From Coriobacteriaceae bacterium (GTDB lineage: Bacteria; Actinomycetota; Coriobacteriia; Coriobacteriales; UMGS124), in contig JAHZGC010000012.1 in the NCBI GenBank assembly GCA_019421015.1, positions 1-18,459 of the forward strand: 18,459 nt of DNA, given 5' to 3'. The notes under the pieces are model-generated. The model was not told where the DNA came from. It searched no databases and was given only the letters and a program-made list of their open reading frames with translations. Both the position numbers and the translations under genes were made by a program. Position 1 is the stretch's first letter. Each line of letters begins with the position of its first letter. Below, piece by piece: positions 1 to 7,215 of this stretch.

Positions 1-869
1 AGGAACCAAAAGCCCATGCCTGCGATGAAGCCCGTGCACGAGGAGGTGATGACGAGGCCTTTGAGGTACCCGCCCAAAGAGCGGCCGAACACCGAGGTGA
101 TGATGCGGTAGTCCTCGCCCACGCGGGGGCCCATGATGGTCGAGATCTCGCGCTCCATGCGCGGGAAGTCTTTTGCCAACCAAAACGATATGACGCACGC
201 CATCGAGAGCATCACAATGCCGCTCACCATGTTGGAAACCCCGGCAAACAGCCCGCTGCCCACGGTAGAGGCCAGCTTCCCGCCCCAGCTCTCGGCGGTT
301 TTGCCGAGATCTGAGAGCGTGCTGCTGATCTGGTTCCGTATCTTGGGGTCAAGGGTGTCGAAGTAGGCGACGATATCGTTCCAACCCTGCTGAATACCGG
401 CTATGTAGCCGGGAACAGCCTTGACGAACGAGGCGATCTGGTCGGTCAGGGGCGGCACGAGAATCAAGAAAAGCAGAAGGATCACGGCGAAGAAGACAAT
501 GAGGCCGATAAAGGTTCCCAGCAGCCGGGGGACCTTGAACCGGCGCTCAAGTCCGTTGACGATGGGGGCGTAGATGAACGCCATCAATGCACCGAACAGC
601 AGGACGCTCAGGGCGTCCCATATATGGCCAAGCAGGTAGGCGACGGCAAGAATCATGATACCGATGCCGATATAGCCCCAGACCTTGAGGAAGCGCGAGC
701 CGTACCGACGCAAGCGCATATCCATGACCTCGTTCCAAGGCTCGCTGCCCGGCTCAAGACCATGAAGGTTCGAGGGAAGGGAGACCGTGTCTATGCGTGG
801 CGTCTGCTCTGGGGGAACACGGCCCCCCGTATCAGACCCCTTACCCCGTAGCGACGTGCGTCTAAGCAT
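1..869 (-). CDS. AI-2E family transporter, C-terminus cut by window edge
   Basis: About 289 codons are present and the frame runs open off the left edge, so the C-terminus is missing; family members are usually 350-400 residues. The product is a polytopic inner-membrane protein of the AI-2E/PerM family (PF01594 type). After a roughly 55-residue charged N-terminus, hydrophobic stretches lie near residues 63-80, 83-97 and 112-130. An amphipathic stretch with LVPPLTDQI follows, then further membrane segments that include SMACVISFWLAKDFPRME, a typical family signature region. The ATG at 869 is preceded by AAGGAGG four bases upstream. That ribosome site sits in the 9-nt gap after the sigma-factor stop, so the gene is probably the last or next gene of the DUF948-RsbW-sigma operon. 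The family includes AI-2 exporters, sodium/proton antiporters and proteins of unknown substrate, so the substrate cannot be stated. Confidence 0.85.
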   Translation of the reverse strand, partial: MLRRTSLRGKGSDTGGRVPPEQTPRIDTVSLPSNLHGLEPGSEPWNEVMDMRLRRYGSRFLKVWGYIGIGIMILAVAYLLGHIWDALSVLLFGALMAFIYAPIVNGLERRFKVPRLLGTFIGLIVFFAVILLLFLILVPPLTDQIASFVKAVPGYIAGIQQGWNDIVAYFDTLDPKIRNQISSTLSDLGKTAESWGGKLASTVGSGLFAGVSNMVSGIVMLSMACVISFWLAKDFPRMEREISTIMGPRVGEDYRIITSVFGRSLGGYLKGLVITSSCTGFIAGMGFWF

Positions 870-878
870 GGAACCTCC

Positions 879-1667
879 TTACACAAGCTCGACCGCACCC
901 GGTGCGATCTTCTCCTGAAGGCGGCGCAACGCGCGCCGAAGCAGGCGCGCCACCTGAACCTGGCTGATGTCGAGACGCTCGGCGATCTCGGCTTGGGTAA
1001 GTCCGTCCACAAAACGCAGGCGAACGACCTCCTGCTCCTTAGGCGTCAGTTCTTTTAAGACGCCGTCGAGCATAATGCGGTCGTCCGAAAGCTCCAGGTC
1101 CGTATCGATGGTGCCGTAGCGGTCGATCACGCTAAAGCTGTCCTCGTCGTCTGAACCGCCGGCCTCAAGCGGGATGCTCGAATACGCCTCGCCCGACTCC
1201 ATGGCCTCGAGCACCTCGTCGACGCTCACGCCAAGATACTCCGCCATCTCGTCGATGGTAGGAGTGTGCTGGAGCTGCTGGGTGAGGGCGTCGGTGGCCT
1301 GGGTGATCTTGGCCGAGAGCTCCTGGAGGCGACGGGGCACATGGACAGACCAACCCTTGTCGCGAAAATGACGCTTGATCTCGCCAAGAATAGTCGGCGT
1401 CGCATAGGTGGTGAACTCAAGCCCCCGCTCGACTTCAAATCGATCGATGGCCTTGATCAGACCGATCGTTCCGACCTGAATCAGGTCTTCCAAAGGCTCG
1501 CCTCGGTTGTTGAATTTTGACGCAAGGAACCTCACGAGGTTAAGGTGGCTCACGATCAACTGCTCGCGGGCCTCTTCGTCGCCGTTCTCCTTATACTTGC
1601 GAAATAGTTCGCGCGTGCGGTTTTTGTCCCACACAAGCTTTTGGTTTCCCTTGTTCTCAGCGCGCAT
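879..1667 (-). CDS. SigB/SigF-family RNA polymerase sigma factor
   Basis: This 262-residue protein has the full group-3 sigma-70 layout. Region 2 (about residues 40-110) contains the core-binding DLIQVGTIGLIKAIDRFE and the -10-recognition FTTYATPTILGEIKRHFRD. Region 3 follows at about 115-165. Region 4 (about 205-258) contains LTPKEQEVVRLRFVDGLTQAEIAERLDISQ, a helix-turn-helix for the -35 element. Length and the GEIKRHFRDKGW signature are those of the SigB/SigF/SigG class used for general stress or sporulation; Coriobacteriia do not sporulate, so a stress role is inferred. Its ATG lies inside the last codons of the upstream RsbW-like gene (11-nt overlap) with only a weak ribosome site, so translation is probably coupled. 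It is followed 9 nt later by the AI-2E transporter gene. Family members recognise GTTT-N12-15-GGGTAT-type promoters, candidates for which occur in this window. Confidence 0.93.
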   Translation of the reverse strand: MRAENKGNQKLVWDKNRTRELFRKYKENGDEEAREQLIVSHLNLVRFLASKFNNRGEPLEDLIQVGTIGLIKAIDRFEVERGLEFTTYATPTILGEIKRHFRDKGWSVHVPRRLQELSAKITQATDALTQQLQHTPTIDEMAEYLGVSVDEVLEAMESGEAYSSIPLEAGGSDDEDSFSVIDRYGTIDTDLELSDDRIMLDGVLKELTPKEQEVVRLRFVDGLTQAEIAERLDISQVQVARLLRRALRRLQEKIAPGAVELV

Positions 1668-2058
1668 CGGTACCGCCGATCTTCTTGAAGAGGTGCAGGC
1701 TGTTTTCAGGGGCGTCGGCGATGACGCACTCGTCGCACATGGCTTCGAGGATAAAGGCGGAGTAGACGAAGGCGGGCTCGTCGTTGTCTTCGGTCACGGG
1801 TTGGTCGCCCAGGTCGAAGTCCATAGCCAAACCGTCGTCCGAGATGGTGAAGACCGCATGCAGCAACCCGTCCACCCCCGTGGCGCAGGCATATACAAAG
1901 GCTTCCTCAGCAGCCATGCGGACGTCGTCCACCTCGTCGACGTTCATGCCCGCTATGACCGCGAGGTTGGCAGCGGTCATTCGAACGACGCGAGCGTAGC
2001 GTGGAAGCGGCGGCACCTCAAGAACGGTGGTCTCCGCGGGGGTGCTTGAATGCTGCAT
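1657..2058 (-). CDS. RsbW-like anti-sigma factor with degenerate ATPase site
   Basis: The 133-residue product resembles the GHKL/HATPase_c_2 fold of RsbW and SpoIIAB, which bind and hold a SigB/SigF sigma factor. It directly precedes, and overlaps by 11 nt, such a sigma gene. The N-box segment reads EEAFVYACATG: the Glu is kept, but the Asn that coordinates magnesium in the family (EAxxNA) is Tyr. The D-x-G of the next motif survives as DLG, while the glycine-rich lid (GLGL in RsbW) reads YSAFILEAM. It may therefore bind sigma without active kinase chemistry. No RsbV-type antagonist gene is adjacent. Start choice: an ATG at 2064 lies only 2 nt after AAGGAG, whereas the ATG at 2058 (used here) has the better 8-nt spacing. 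The gene lies 35 nt after the DUF948 gene and is evidently in its operon. Confidence 0.75.
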   Translation of the reverse strand: MQHSSTPAETTVLEVPPLPRYARVVRMTAANLAVIAGMNVDEVDDVRMAAEEAFVYACATGVDGLLHAVFTISDDGLAMDFDLGDQPVTEDNDEPAFVYSAFILEAMCDECVIADAPENSLHLFKKIGGTDAR

Positions 2059-2093
2059 GGTCATCTCTCCTTGTCGGCTCTGATTGCAACGGG

Positions 2094-2699
2094 CTATTCG
2101 GTCTTGCCAGGCTCGAGTTCAACCGCCGCGCCTTCTGAGCTGACCGAAGACGGGTAGGTGAAGTATCCGGCCTCTTCCGAGACGGCCTCAGGTTTCGGGG
2201 CGGGCTCGTCGTAGGTGATTTCAGGGGACGCATCGGCCTCGGAAGCGGTGCCGCCGGCCGCCGGCATGGCAGCCCGGGCACCGGCACGGCCGCGAGAGAA
2301 CAGGGAGCGGGCCTTGGAGGCGATGGACTCGGCGGCATCACCGACCGCCGTGGTCGCCTGTCCGGCGGTCTTGCTGATCTTGGAGGCATCGCCCAAGATG
2401 AGGTCGACCTTGCCGAGCGCGTCGGCAGCCTGGGCAAGGACGGGGTCGAGCTGCGCAACGGCGGGCCGGGCGCTGGTAACGGCGTCGTTCACATTGTCGA
2501 TAAGAGGCTTTGCTTCTTCAACAAGCTGGTTGACGTTTTGGATAACGGGCTGGACATCATCGACAGTCTTTTGGACGGAAGAAAGAACCGGGCGAGCCTT
2601 GCGCACCGTAACCGCGATTTCTATAACGAGCCATATGGCGGCAACTACCAGCACAACCAGAACGATGGTCAATATGTCCACCTTCATCGCCCCTTTCAT
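2094..2699 (-). CDS. DUF948/YtxG-like membrane-anchored protein
   Basis: The 201-residue protein has one N-terminal membrane anchor (about residues 8-28, ILTIVLVVLVVAAIWLVIEI) followed by a long helical, repeat-like region. In that region VQKTVDDVQPVIQNVNQLVEEA and related 11-residue-like phrases recur with regular Val/Leu spacing. The last 70 residues are low-complexity and acidic. This is the layout of DUF948 proteins such as Bacillus YtxG, a general-stress protein. Being the first gene of the operon with the RsbW-like and sigma genes fits a stress role. The ATG at 2699 has GAAGGG 5 nt upstream; an in-frame ATG at 2687 is possible but has poorer spacing. The molecular function of the family is not established. 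Confidence 0.75.
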   Translation of the reverse strand: MKGAMKVDILTIVLVVLVVAAIWLVIEIAVTVRKARPVLSSVQKTVDDVQPVIQNVNQLVEEAKPLIDNVNDAVTSARPAVAQLDPVLAQAADALGKVDLILGDASKISKTAGQATTAVGDAAESIASKARSLFSRGRAGARAAMPAAGGTASEADASPEITYDEPAPKPEAVSEEAGYFTYPSSVSSEGAAVELEPGKTE

Positions 2700-2736
2700 G
2701 TAAGCCCTTCAGAGGGCCCTGTCCTCTTGTAATAAG

Positions 2737-2775
2737 GCCACTATACCCCTGTCAGCGATACGGCACGCAACGTTT
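2737..2775 (-). promoter_or_regulatory. candidate promoter of the stress operon
   Basis: On the minus strand ACAGGGGTATAGTGG lies about 40 nt before the DUF948 start. It can be read as a -10 TATAGT (2745-2740) with TTGCGT (2770-2765) 19 nt upstream, or as the SigB-type -10 GGGTAT (2748-2743). No good GTTT -35 stands at the right distance for the SigB reading. The same 11-mer ACAGGGGTATA recurs at 14102-14112 before a chaperone gene. The rest of the 123-nt gap between rarA and this gene shows only weak inverted repeats. Confidence 0.35.
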
Positions 2776-2822
2776 ACAACATTGTTCGGTAACCTTTTGA
2801 ACCGCCACACCCCCTTCATCGG

Positions 2823-4289
2823 TTATCGTGGCGCGTCCTCGCTGCCCGGCTCGGAAGCAGGGGCCTTGGGCCCGAGCCCATCGGGGGCGCAGCGTTTGTC
2901 GGCATCGGCCGCCTCGGCAGCATGGCCCACAAGAAGAACGCCCCCTTCGGTCCTGCGGGCGTACTCGTTGCGGTACTGCTCCCAGCCGAGCTCGCCCGGG
3001 TGATAGAAGCAACCCCGTTGAAGCCCGTCGGGCAAATACTGCTGGTCCACCCAGTTCCCCGGATAGTCGTGGGGGTACAGATAGGGTCCATACCCCTCGC
3101 TCCCAGGCCGATGGCGGTCGCGCAGATGGTTGGGCACCGGCCGCACCGGGGCGCTGCGGACGTCCTGGATCGCCGCGGCCAAGGCGGCGTAGCTCGCGTT
3201 GCTCTTAGGCGCAAGCGCCATGTACACCGCCGCTTGGGCAAGGTTGATCCGGCATTCGGGCAGCCCGATGACTTCGACGGCCTTGAAGGCCGCCTCCGCC
3301 ACCAAGATTGCCTGGGGGTCGGCGTTGCCTATGTCCTCGCTTGCGAGAATGAATATGCGTCTGGCAATAAACTTGGGGTCTTCTCCCCCTTCGAGCATAC
3401 GGGCAAGGTAGTACACGGCCGCATCGGGGTCGCTGCCGCGCATCGACTTGATGAACGCGGAGATTACGTCGTAGTGCTCGTCCCCGTTCTTGTCGTAGCG
3501 CTGGACACGCGCGGGAACGGCCTCGCGCACGTCGTCGGCCGTTATGGGCACGGCGACGCCCGACCCGGCCAAACCAGACCGATGGCCCGCAAGCTCGGAG
3601 GCGAGCTCAAGGGTCGTGAGGGCACCGCGCGCGTCGCCACCCGCCAGAAGGCAGATGGCCTGTCTCGCCTCGTCATCGAGCGTATACTCGCCGGCCAACC
3701 CTTCCGGCGCGGCAAGAGCATGGTCGAGGACCGCACCTATCTCCTCGTCGGAGAGGGACGAGAGCTCCACCACCCGAGAACGGGACAGCAACGCCTGATT
3801 GACCTCGAAGTAGGGGTTCTCAGTCGTGGCCCCTACCAAGACGACCACCCGGTCTTCGACGGCATGGAGCAACGCATCCTGTTGGCCGCGATTGAAACGG
3901 TGAATCTCGTCAACGAAGAGTATGGTGCGCCGGTCGCGCAGGAGCAGGCGCTGCTCGGCCGCGTCGATCTCTCTTCTAAGGTCCTTGACCGTGCCGCCGA
4001 CGGCAGACACCTCGACGAACTCGGCTCGCGTAGCGTTGGCGATGATGCGCGCCAAGGTGGTCTTTCCAGTCCCTGCGGGACCGTAGAGAATCACAGAGCT
4101 CAGGGAATCGTTCTCGATAGCAGTCCTGAGCCAGGTGCCGGGCCCTACGGCCGCCAGCTGGCCCCGGTAGTCCGCCAGCGTCTTGGGCCGCACCCGCACG
4201 GCCAGCGGGGCGTTTCCGCTTTTCTTTTGCACGTGGTACTGCGTGAACAGCGTCTCCATAGAACTCGCTTTCAAAAACCCAATGGGCAT
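2823..4289 (-). CDS. rarA: RarA/MgsA-type AAA+ recombination ATPase
   Basis: The 488-residue protein is an AAA+ ATPase of the RarA/MgsA/WRNIP1 family, which is related to clamp-loader subunits and acts at stalled replication forks. Visible elements are Walker A GPAGTGKTT (about residues 70-78), Walker B ILFVDEIHRF (123-132), sensor 1 GATTENPYFEV (153-163), and SRSRV with the arginine-finger region just after. The C-terminal MgsA region includes YLARMLEGGEDPKFIARRI, SEDIGNADP and LRDRHRPGSEGYGPYLYPHDY. The length is slightly above the usual 430-450 because of an acidic, Pro-rich tail. The ATG at 4289 follows the upstream HD-domain gene by 6 nt and has no clear ribosome site; METLFTQY starting at 4259 is a plausible alternative that removes ten residues. 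The two genes form one operon. Confidence 0.93.
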   Translation of the reverse strand: MPIGFLKASSMETLFTQYHVQKKSGNAPLAVRVRPKTLADYRGQLAAVGPGTWLRTAIENDSLSSVILYGPAGTGKTTLARIIANATRAEFVEVSAVGGTVKDLRREIDAAEQRLLLRDRRTILFVDEIHRFNRGQQDALLHAVEDRVVVLVGATTENPYFEVNQALLSRSRVVELSSLSDEEIGAVLDHALAAPEGLAGEYTLDDEARQAICLLAGGDARGALTTLELASELAGHRSGLAGSGVAVPITADDVREAVPARVQRYDKNGDEHYDVISAFIKSMRGSDPDAAVYYLARMLEGGEDPKFIARRIFILASEDIGNADPQAILVAEAAFKAVEVIGLPECRINLAQAAVYMALAPKSNASYAALAAAIQDVRSAPVRPVPNHLRDRHRPGSEGYGPYLYPHDYPGNWVDQQYLPDGLQRGCFYHPGELGWEQYRNEYARRTEGGVLLVGHAAEAADADKRCAPDGLGPKAPASEPGSEDAPR

Positions 4290-4295
4290 ACGTAT

Positions 4296-5507
4296 CTAAC
4301 CAAAGTAGCTGCGCAGGGGTATGTCGTCGACCTCGTCGGGAAAGAGATGGGCGCATAGGGCGATGAAAAAATCGTCGCTCATGCCCGCAATGAAGTCCGT
4401 CACGGTTCGGTCCGGGTCAGACTCCCAGTCATAGGTGTGCCCGTAGTACCCTGCATGCTGTACGACCTGCTTGACATGGCGCTCAAAGATCGGACGGCTT
4501 TCGTCTCCCGAGGCCAGGTCTTCGAGCAACCGGTCGTATAGGCGGTCGAACCGGGGGCGTATGGCCTCGACGCAGTCCTGCTCCACCTCGGGGTTCTGGT
4601 AGATAAGCCGGTAGTTCTCCCGCTTTGCGGCCAAGAGCTCCTCATAGGCCTGCGGGCTCATCTCTATATGGTCCTTGCCGTAGCTGTTCTCGACGATGTC
4701 GACCGTAAGGGCCTGGAGGACCCAGGAGTTGTAGGCACCCGAGGCGCCGGTCTCAAAACTAACCGAGGCGTCGATCAGGCCGGCCGACTCGGCATCTTGG
4801 CGGTCGCGCCCCACATAGGCGATCATGTCGCTGACGCGCACGACCGTGGCTTCAAGGGTCATGGGGGCCAAGCGCCGCACGGCTTCGTCTCCGCAGTCTA
4901 CGCAAGACGCCACCAACGCGTCGAGCTCTTCGAAGCCGGACCGTCGCTCGTTGGGCAGCGACGGTCCGTCAAAATAGCCATTGTGGCATAGGATGCCGTC
5001 TAGAACCTGCAGCGAGACGTTGCGGCCGTATATGCGGTCGAGAACCTCGAGGCTGTGGACGTTGTGGCGAAACCACCTGCCCGTCCTTGCCCGGTACTTG
5101 TCTGCGAGACAACGCTCCCCCGCATGACCGAAGGGCGTGTGGCCTATGTCGTGACCGAGGGCTATGGCCTCAACGAGGTCAAGATTAAGGCCGAGGGCCG
5201 CTGCGATGTCACGTGCAACCCGGGCGACCAACTGGACGTGGAATCCACGCCGAGATATATCGTCGTTCTGCCGAAAAGAAAAGACCTGAGTCTTACCGGC
5301 AAGACGGTTATAAGCAGGAACGTTCATGATCTTCTCGACGTCGCGCACGAACGCAGGCCGCCATAGGCTCGCCCTGTCTCGCGGCGCATCTATGCGACGC
5401 CGCGCCATGTGGTCTTCGCAGCGATAGGGGTTGGTCCAATGGCGTGCCCGGTCGGAGGCGATTCTCTTTTGGAGGGCGGGAGACAAGTCTTGGGGAGCTT
5501 TGTACAT
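4296..5507 (-). CDS. dgt: HD-domain deoxynucleoside triphosphate triphosphohydrolase (dGTPase-like)
   Basis: The 403-residue protein matches the dGTPase family, which cleaves a dNTP to deoxynucleoside and tripolyphosphate. The metal site is visible: H90 in RRGFHVQLV, H119-D120 in GHDIGHTPFGHAGE, and D227 in VVRVSDMIAYVGRD. The family signature YNRLAGKTQVF is at about 66-76. The C-terminal part is helical, as in dGTPase-like proteins. The start at 5507 is firm: AAGGAGGT stands 4 nt upstream. rarA follows after 6 nt, which suggests a genome-maintenance operon. Substrate preference among dNTPs cannot be read from the sequence. Confidence 0.92.
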   Translation of the reverse strand: MYKAPQDLSPALQKRIASDRARHWTNPYRCEDHMARRRIDAPRDRASLWRPAFVRDVEKIMNVPAYNRLAGKTQVFSFRQNDDISRRGFHVQLVARVARDIAAALGLNLDLVEAIALGHDIGHTPFGHAGERCLADKYRARTGRWFRHNVHSLEVLDRIYGRNVSLQVLDGILCHNGYFDGPSLPNERRSGFEELDALVASCVDCGDEAVRRLAPMTLEATVVRVSDMIAYVGRDRQDAESAGLIDASVSFETGASGAYNSWVLQALTVDIVENSYGKDHIEMSPQAYEELLAAKRENYRLIYQNPEVEQDCVEAIRPRFDRLYDRLLEDLASGDESRPIFERHVKQVVQHAGYYGHTYDWESDPDRTVTDFIAGMSDDFFIALCAHLFPDEVDDIPLRSYFG

Positions 5508-5549
5508 ACGACCTCCTTGAACTGTGCGTTTGACCCAAACATTTGTTCA

Positions 5550-5589
5550 AGTATAACCGCACGGGCTCAAATAATCGAACATATGTACA
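5550..5589 (-). promoter_or_regulatory. dgt-rarA promoter overlapped by a LexA-like box
   Basis: The minus strand carries a good -10, TATACT (5555-5550), with a poor -35, TCGATT, 17 nt upstream (5578-5573). Overlapping the -35 is CGAACATATGTAC (5576-5588, plus strand). It differs by one base from the GAAC-N4-GTTC core of SOS boxes known in Bacillus and actinobacteria, and it includes the 10-bp palindrome TATGTACATA (5582-5591). Repression by LexA and induction on DNA damage is inferred. It would fit the RarA role, but the box is not perfect. Confidence 0.4.
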
Positions 5590-5637
5590 TAGTGCGTTAA
5601 GACTTCACAGAACGACGCCGCCCTTTATAGAGCAAAG

Positions 5638-5674
5638 CCCTCCCCCACCCGGCAGCGACCGGGATGGAGGAGGG
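5638..5674 (-). terminator. probable terminator after the DUF4013 gene
   Basis: A GC-rich hairpin of about 14 pairs (CCCTCC...CCCGG / CCGGG...GGAGGG, loop CAGCGA at 5653-5658) is followed on the minus strand by the moderately U-rich CTTTGCTCT. It lies 48 nt after the stop of the DUF4013 gene and before the dgt promoter. The U-tract is short, so termination efficiency is uncertain. Confidence 0.5.
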
Positions 5675-5692
5675 ACAAGAGCAGAGACGGAG

Positions 5693-5709
5693 CCCCCTTG
5701 CGCAGGGGG
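5693..5709 (-). terminator. second small hairpin after the DUF4013 gene
   Basis: CCCCC and GGGGG arms (5693-5697 and 5705-5709) enclose a 7-nt TTGCGCA loop only 13 nt after the stop. There is no U-tract on the minus strand, so it may act with the larger downstream hairpin or protect the mRNA 3' end. Confidence 0.3.
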
Positions 5710-5721
5710 TTTCAAAATGCC

Positions 5722-6963
5722 CTAGCGCACGAACTCGGGTAGGTTGTCGAAAAACGCATCGTCGAACAGATCTTCGACGTCATCGGAGAACTGTTGCGCC
5801 TGATCGGCAAAACTTTCGAACGCTTCGTCGGCGTCGATCTGAACGACGCCGTCGCTATAGAGACCGGCGGCGACGGCGGCCACGATGCCCGAAGACACCA
5901 GGCCACAGACCAGAGCAATCACAAACGCAAGCAAACCGTTCAAGAAGGGGCTGCAGCGCCTTTCGGCCTCGGTCGGACGGCTTATGGCAACGGCCTCGCC
6001 GGATGCCTCCTCAGTATCGGAGGCAACGTCGGCCTGCGGCTGATCACCTTGCTGGCCATCGGCAACAGGAACCTCGACGGCGGGGTTCTCCCCTGCGGCA
6101 GTCTGATAGGGCAGCGGGTCGTGGGAGGCACCCCAGTGGGCAACGTCGTAAAGGGCCACCCAATTGCCAAAGGCGCGCCACAGCAGGGCATTGATCATAT
6201 TCGACAGGATAGAAAGCGCGAAGAGCGCGACGGCCGACGCCGCCGACACGGCAAGCGAGGCACCCGCAACACCTACGAGCAGGGCCAGAGCCGACTCGTT
6301 GAAGTCACCGTAGCCGAGCACCGTCCCCACAAGGGGCAGCCCGATGCCGACCCCCACAAAACCAGGGGCAAGGGCAGCAACCACGACGAACTCGACAAAG
6401 GCAAAAATGAGGGCAGCAAGGATGAGCGTCCAGAAAAGCTTGAAGATCCCACCAAAGCGATGGAACGTCATGCGCCAAGCCACACCCCATTGGAAAGCCG
6501 CGCCGAAGCGTTCATAGATGGCCATACGCACGAGACCTATGCATTGGAAGGCCATGAGGAGCAACATAAGCAGCGCACTCAATACCTCGCTCGTCACTAG
6601 AACGGCGACCGCCGCAGCCCCATCGAGCCCACAGCCATAGACGATGGCGCCCCCGGCCGCCAAAAGGACGGCGCATAGGAGCGCTTCGATAAGGGAGTAG
6701 AGAATCACGATGAAAAACGCCCTGACGCCACGCGACCAAAAGCCGTTGTCATCACGGCCAAAAACATGGGGAGGCAAAGGGGTGTCCATGTTCCATGCCG
6801 CCTCGCGCGCCCAACCCAGCAGGTAGCCGAAGGTCACGATCTGCCCCAAGATGGGGACGAATTGGATGAGGGCGAGAAGACAGAGCTTGCCAAAGAGGTT
6901 CCTCGTCGTCGAGAGGGAGCGCCACGCGTTCCCAAAATAATGGTACCTACGAGCTTCGTCCAT
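5722..6963 (-). CDS. DUF4013 domain multi-pass membrane protein
   Basis: The 413-residue protein opens with YHYFGNAWRSLSTTRNLFGKL and a membrane segment LALIQFVPILGQIVTFGYLLGWARE, the hallmark of DUF4013 proteins. Five or so further hydrophobic segments follow to about residue 285, including the repeated transmembrane-plus-loop arrangement typical of the family. A charged linker (about 290-350) precedes one more membrane segment (FLNGLLAFVIALVCGLVSSGIV). The final 40 residues are strongly acidic (EAFESFADQAQQFSDDVEDLFDD) and probably lie outside the membrane. AAGGAG stands 9 nt before the ATG. The gene is divergent from trpS and separated from dgt by two hairpins, so it is probably monocistronic. 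Its function is unknown. Confidence 0.82.
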   Translation of the reverse strand: MDEARRYHYFGNAWRSLSTTRNLFGKLCLLALIQFVPILGQIVTFGYLLGWAREAAWNMDTPLPPHVFGRDDNGFWSRGVRAFFIVILYSLIEALLCAVLLAAGGAIVYGCGLDGAAAVAVLVTSEVLSALLMLLLMAFQCIGLVRMAIYERFGAAFQWGVAWRMTFHRFGGIFKLFWTLILAALIFAFVEFVVVAALAPGFVGVGIGLPLVGTVLGYGDFNESALALLVGVAGASLAVSAASAVALFALSILSNMINALLWRAFGNWVALYDVAHWGASHDPLPYQTAAGENPAVEVPVADGQQGDQPQADVASDTEEASGEAVAISRPTEAERRCSPFLNGLLAFVIALVCGLVSSGIVAAVAAGLYSDGVVQIDADEAFESFADQAQQFSDDVEDLFDDAFFDNLPEFVR

Positions 6964-7038
6964 CGAGCCGTGCTCCTTCCCGGCAACGGCGATCCCACCG
7001 CCGAAACCAAACGCCCCATACGTCTATGCCTTGGGATA

Positions 7039-7060
7039 ATACCCGTCTTGCATCGCAAAC
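7039..7060 (-). promoter_or_regulatory. possible promoter of the DUF4013 gene
   Basis: On the minus strand GGGTATTAT (7044-7036) contains both a SigB-type -10 (GGGTAT) and a vegetative-like TATTAT. GTTTGC (7060-7055) lies upstream but only 10 nt away, shorter than the usual 12-15 for SigB promoters. The position, 76 nt before the start codon, is reasonable. Confidence 0.3.
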
Positions 7061-7084
7061 GTGCCGACAGGGACAGGGACGCGC

Positions 7085-7207
7085 TATTATTCTTTGGGAA
7101 CCTTCGACAGAATGCCCCGAAGGTATCTCGGTCCCTCCTTGGATGCCGTATCATGGGCGCGATATATGGACAGCTATCGCCCGGTCCGCCGGGCATCGCC
7201 ATGGAGG
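7085..7207 (+). promoter_or_regulatory. structured trpS leader, possible attenuator
   Basis: The likely -10 is TATTAT (7085-7090), with only a weak CCGACA 15 nt upstream. The leader can form three hairpins: ACCTTCG/CGAAGGT (7100-7106 with 7118-7124), a GGGC-GATA/TATC-GCCC stem (7155-7182), and GCCCGG-tccg-CCGGGC (7179-7194). The last two share bases and exclude each other. In addition CCTCCTTGG (7134-7142) can pair, with one mismatch, with CCATGGAGG (7199-7207), which contains the ribosome binding site. The conserved T-box sequence is absent. Regulation is inferred only from these pairings. Confidence 0.3.
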
Positions 7208-7215
7208 AGAAGACC

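Noticed and set aside
7085..7215. T-box riboswitch before trpS
   Set aside because: The conserved AGGGTGG-ACCGCG T-box sequence is absent and no Stem I with a clear UGG specifier loop could be recognised.
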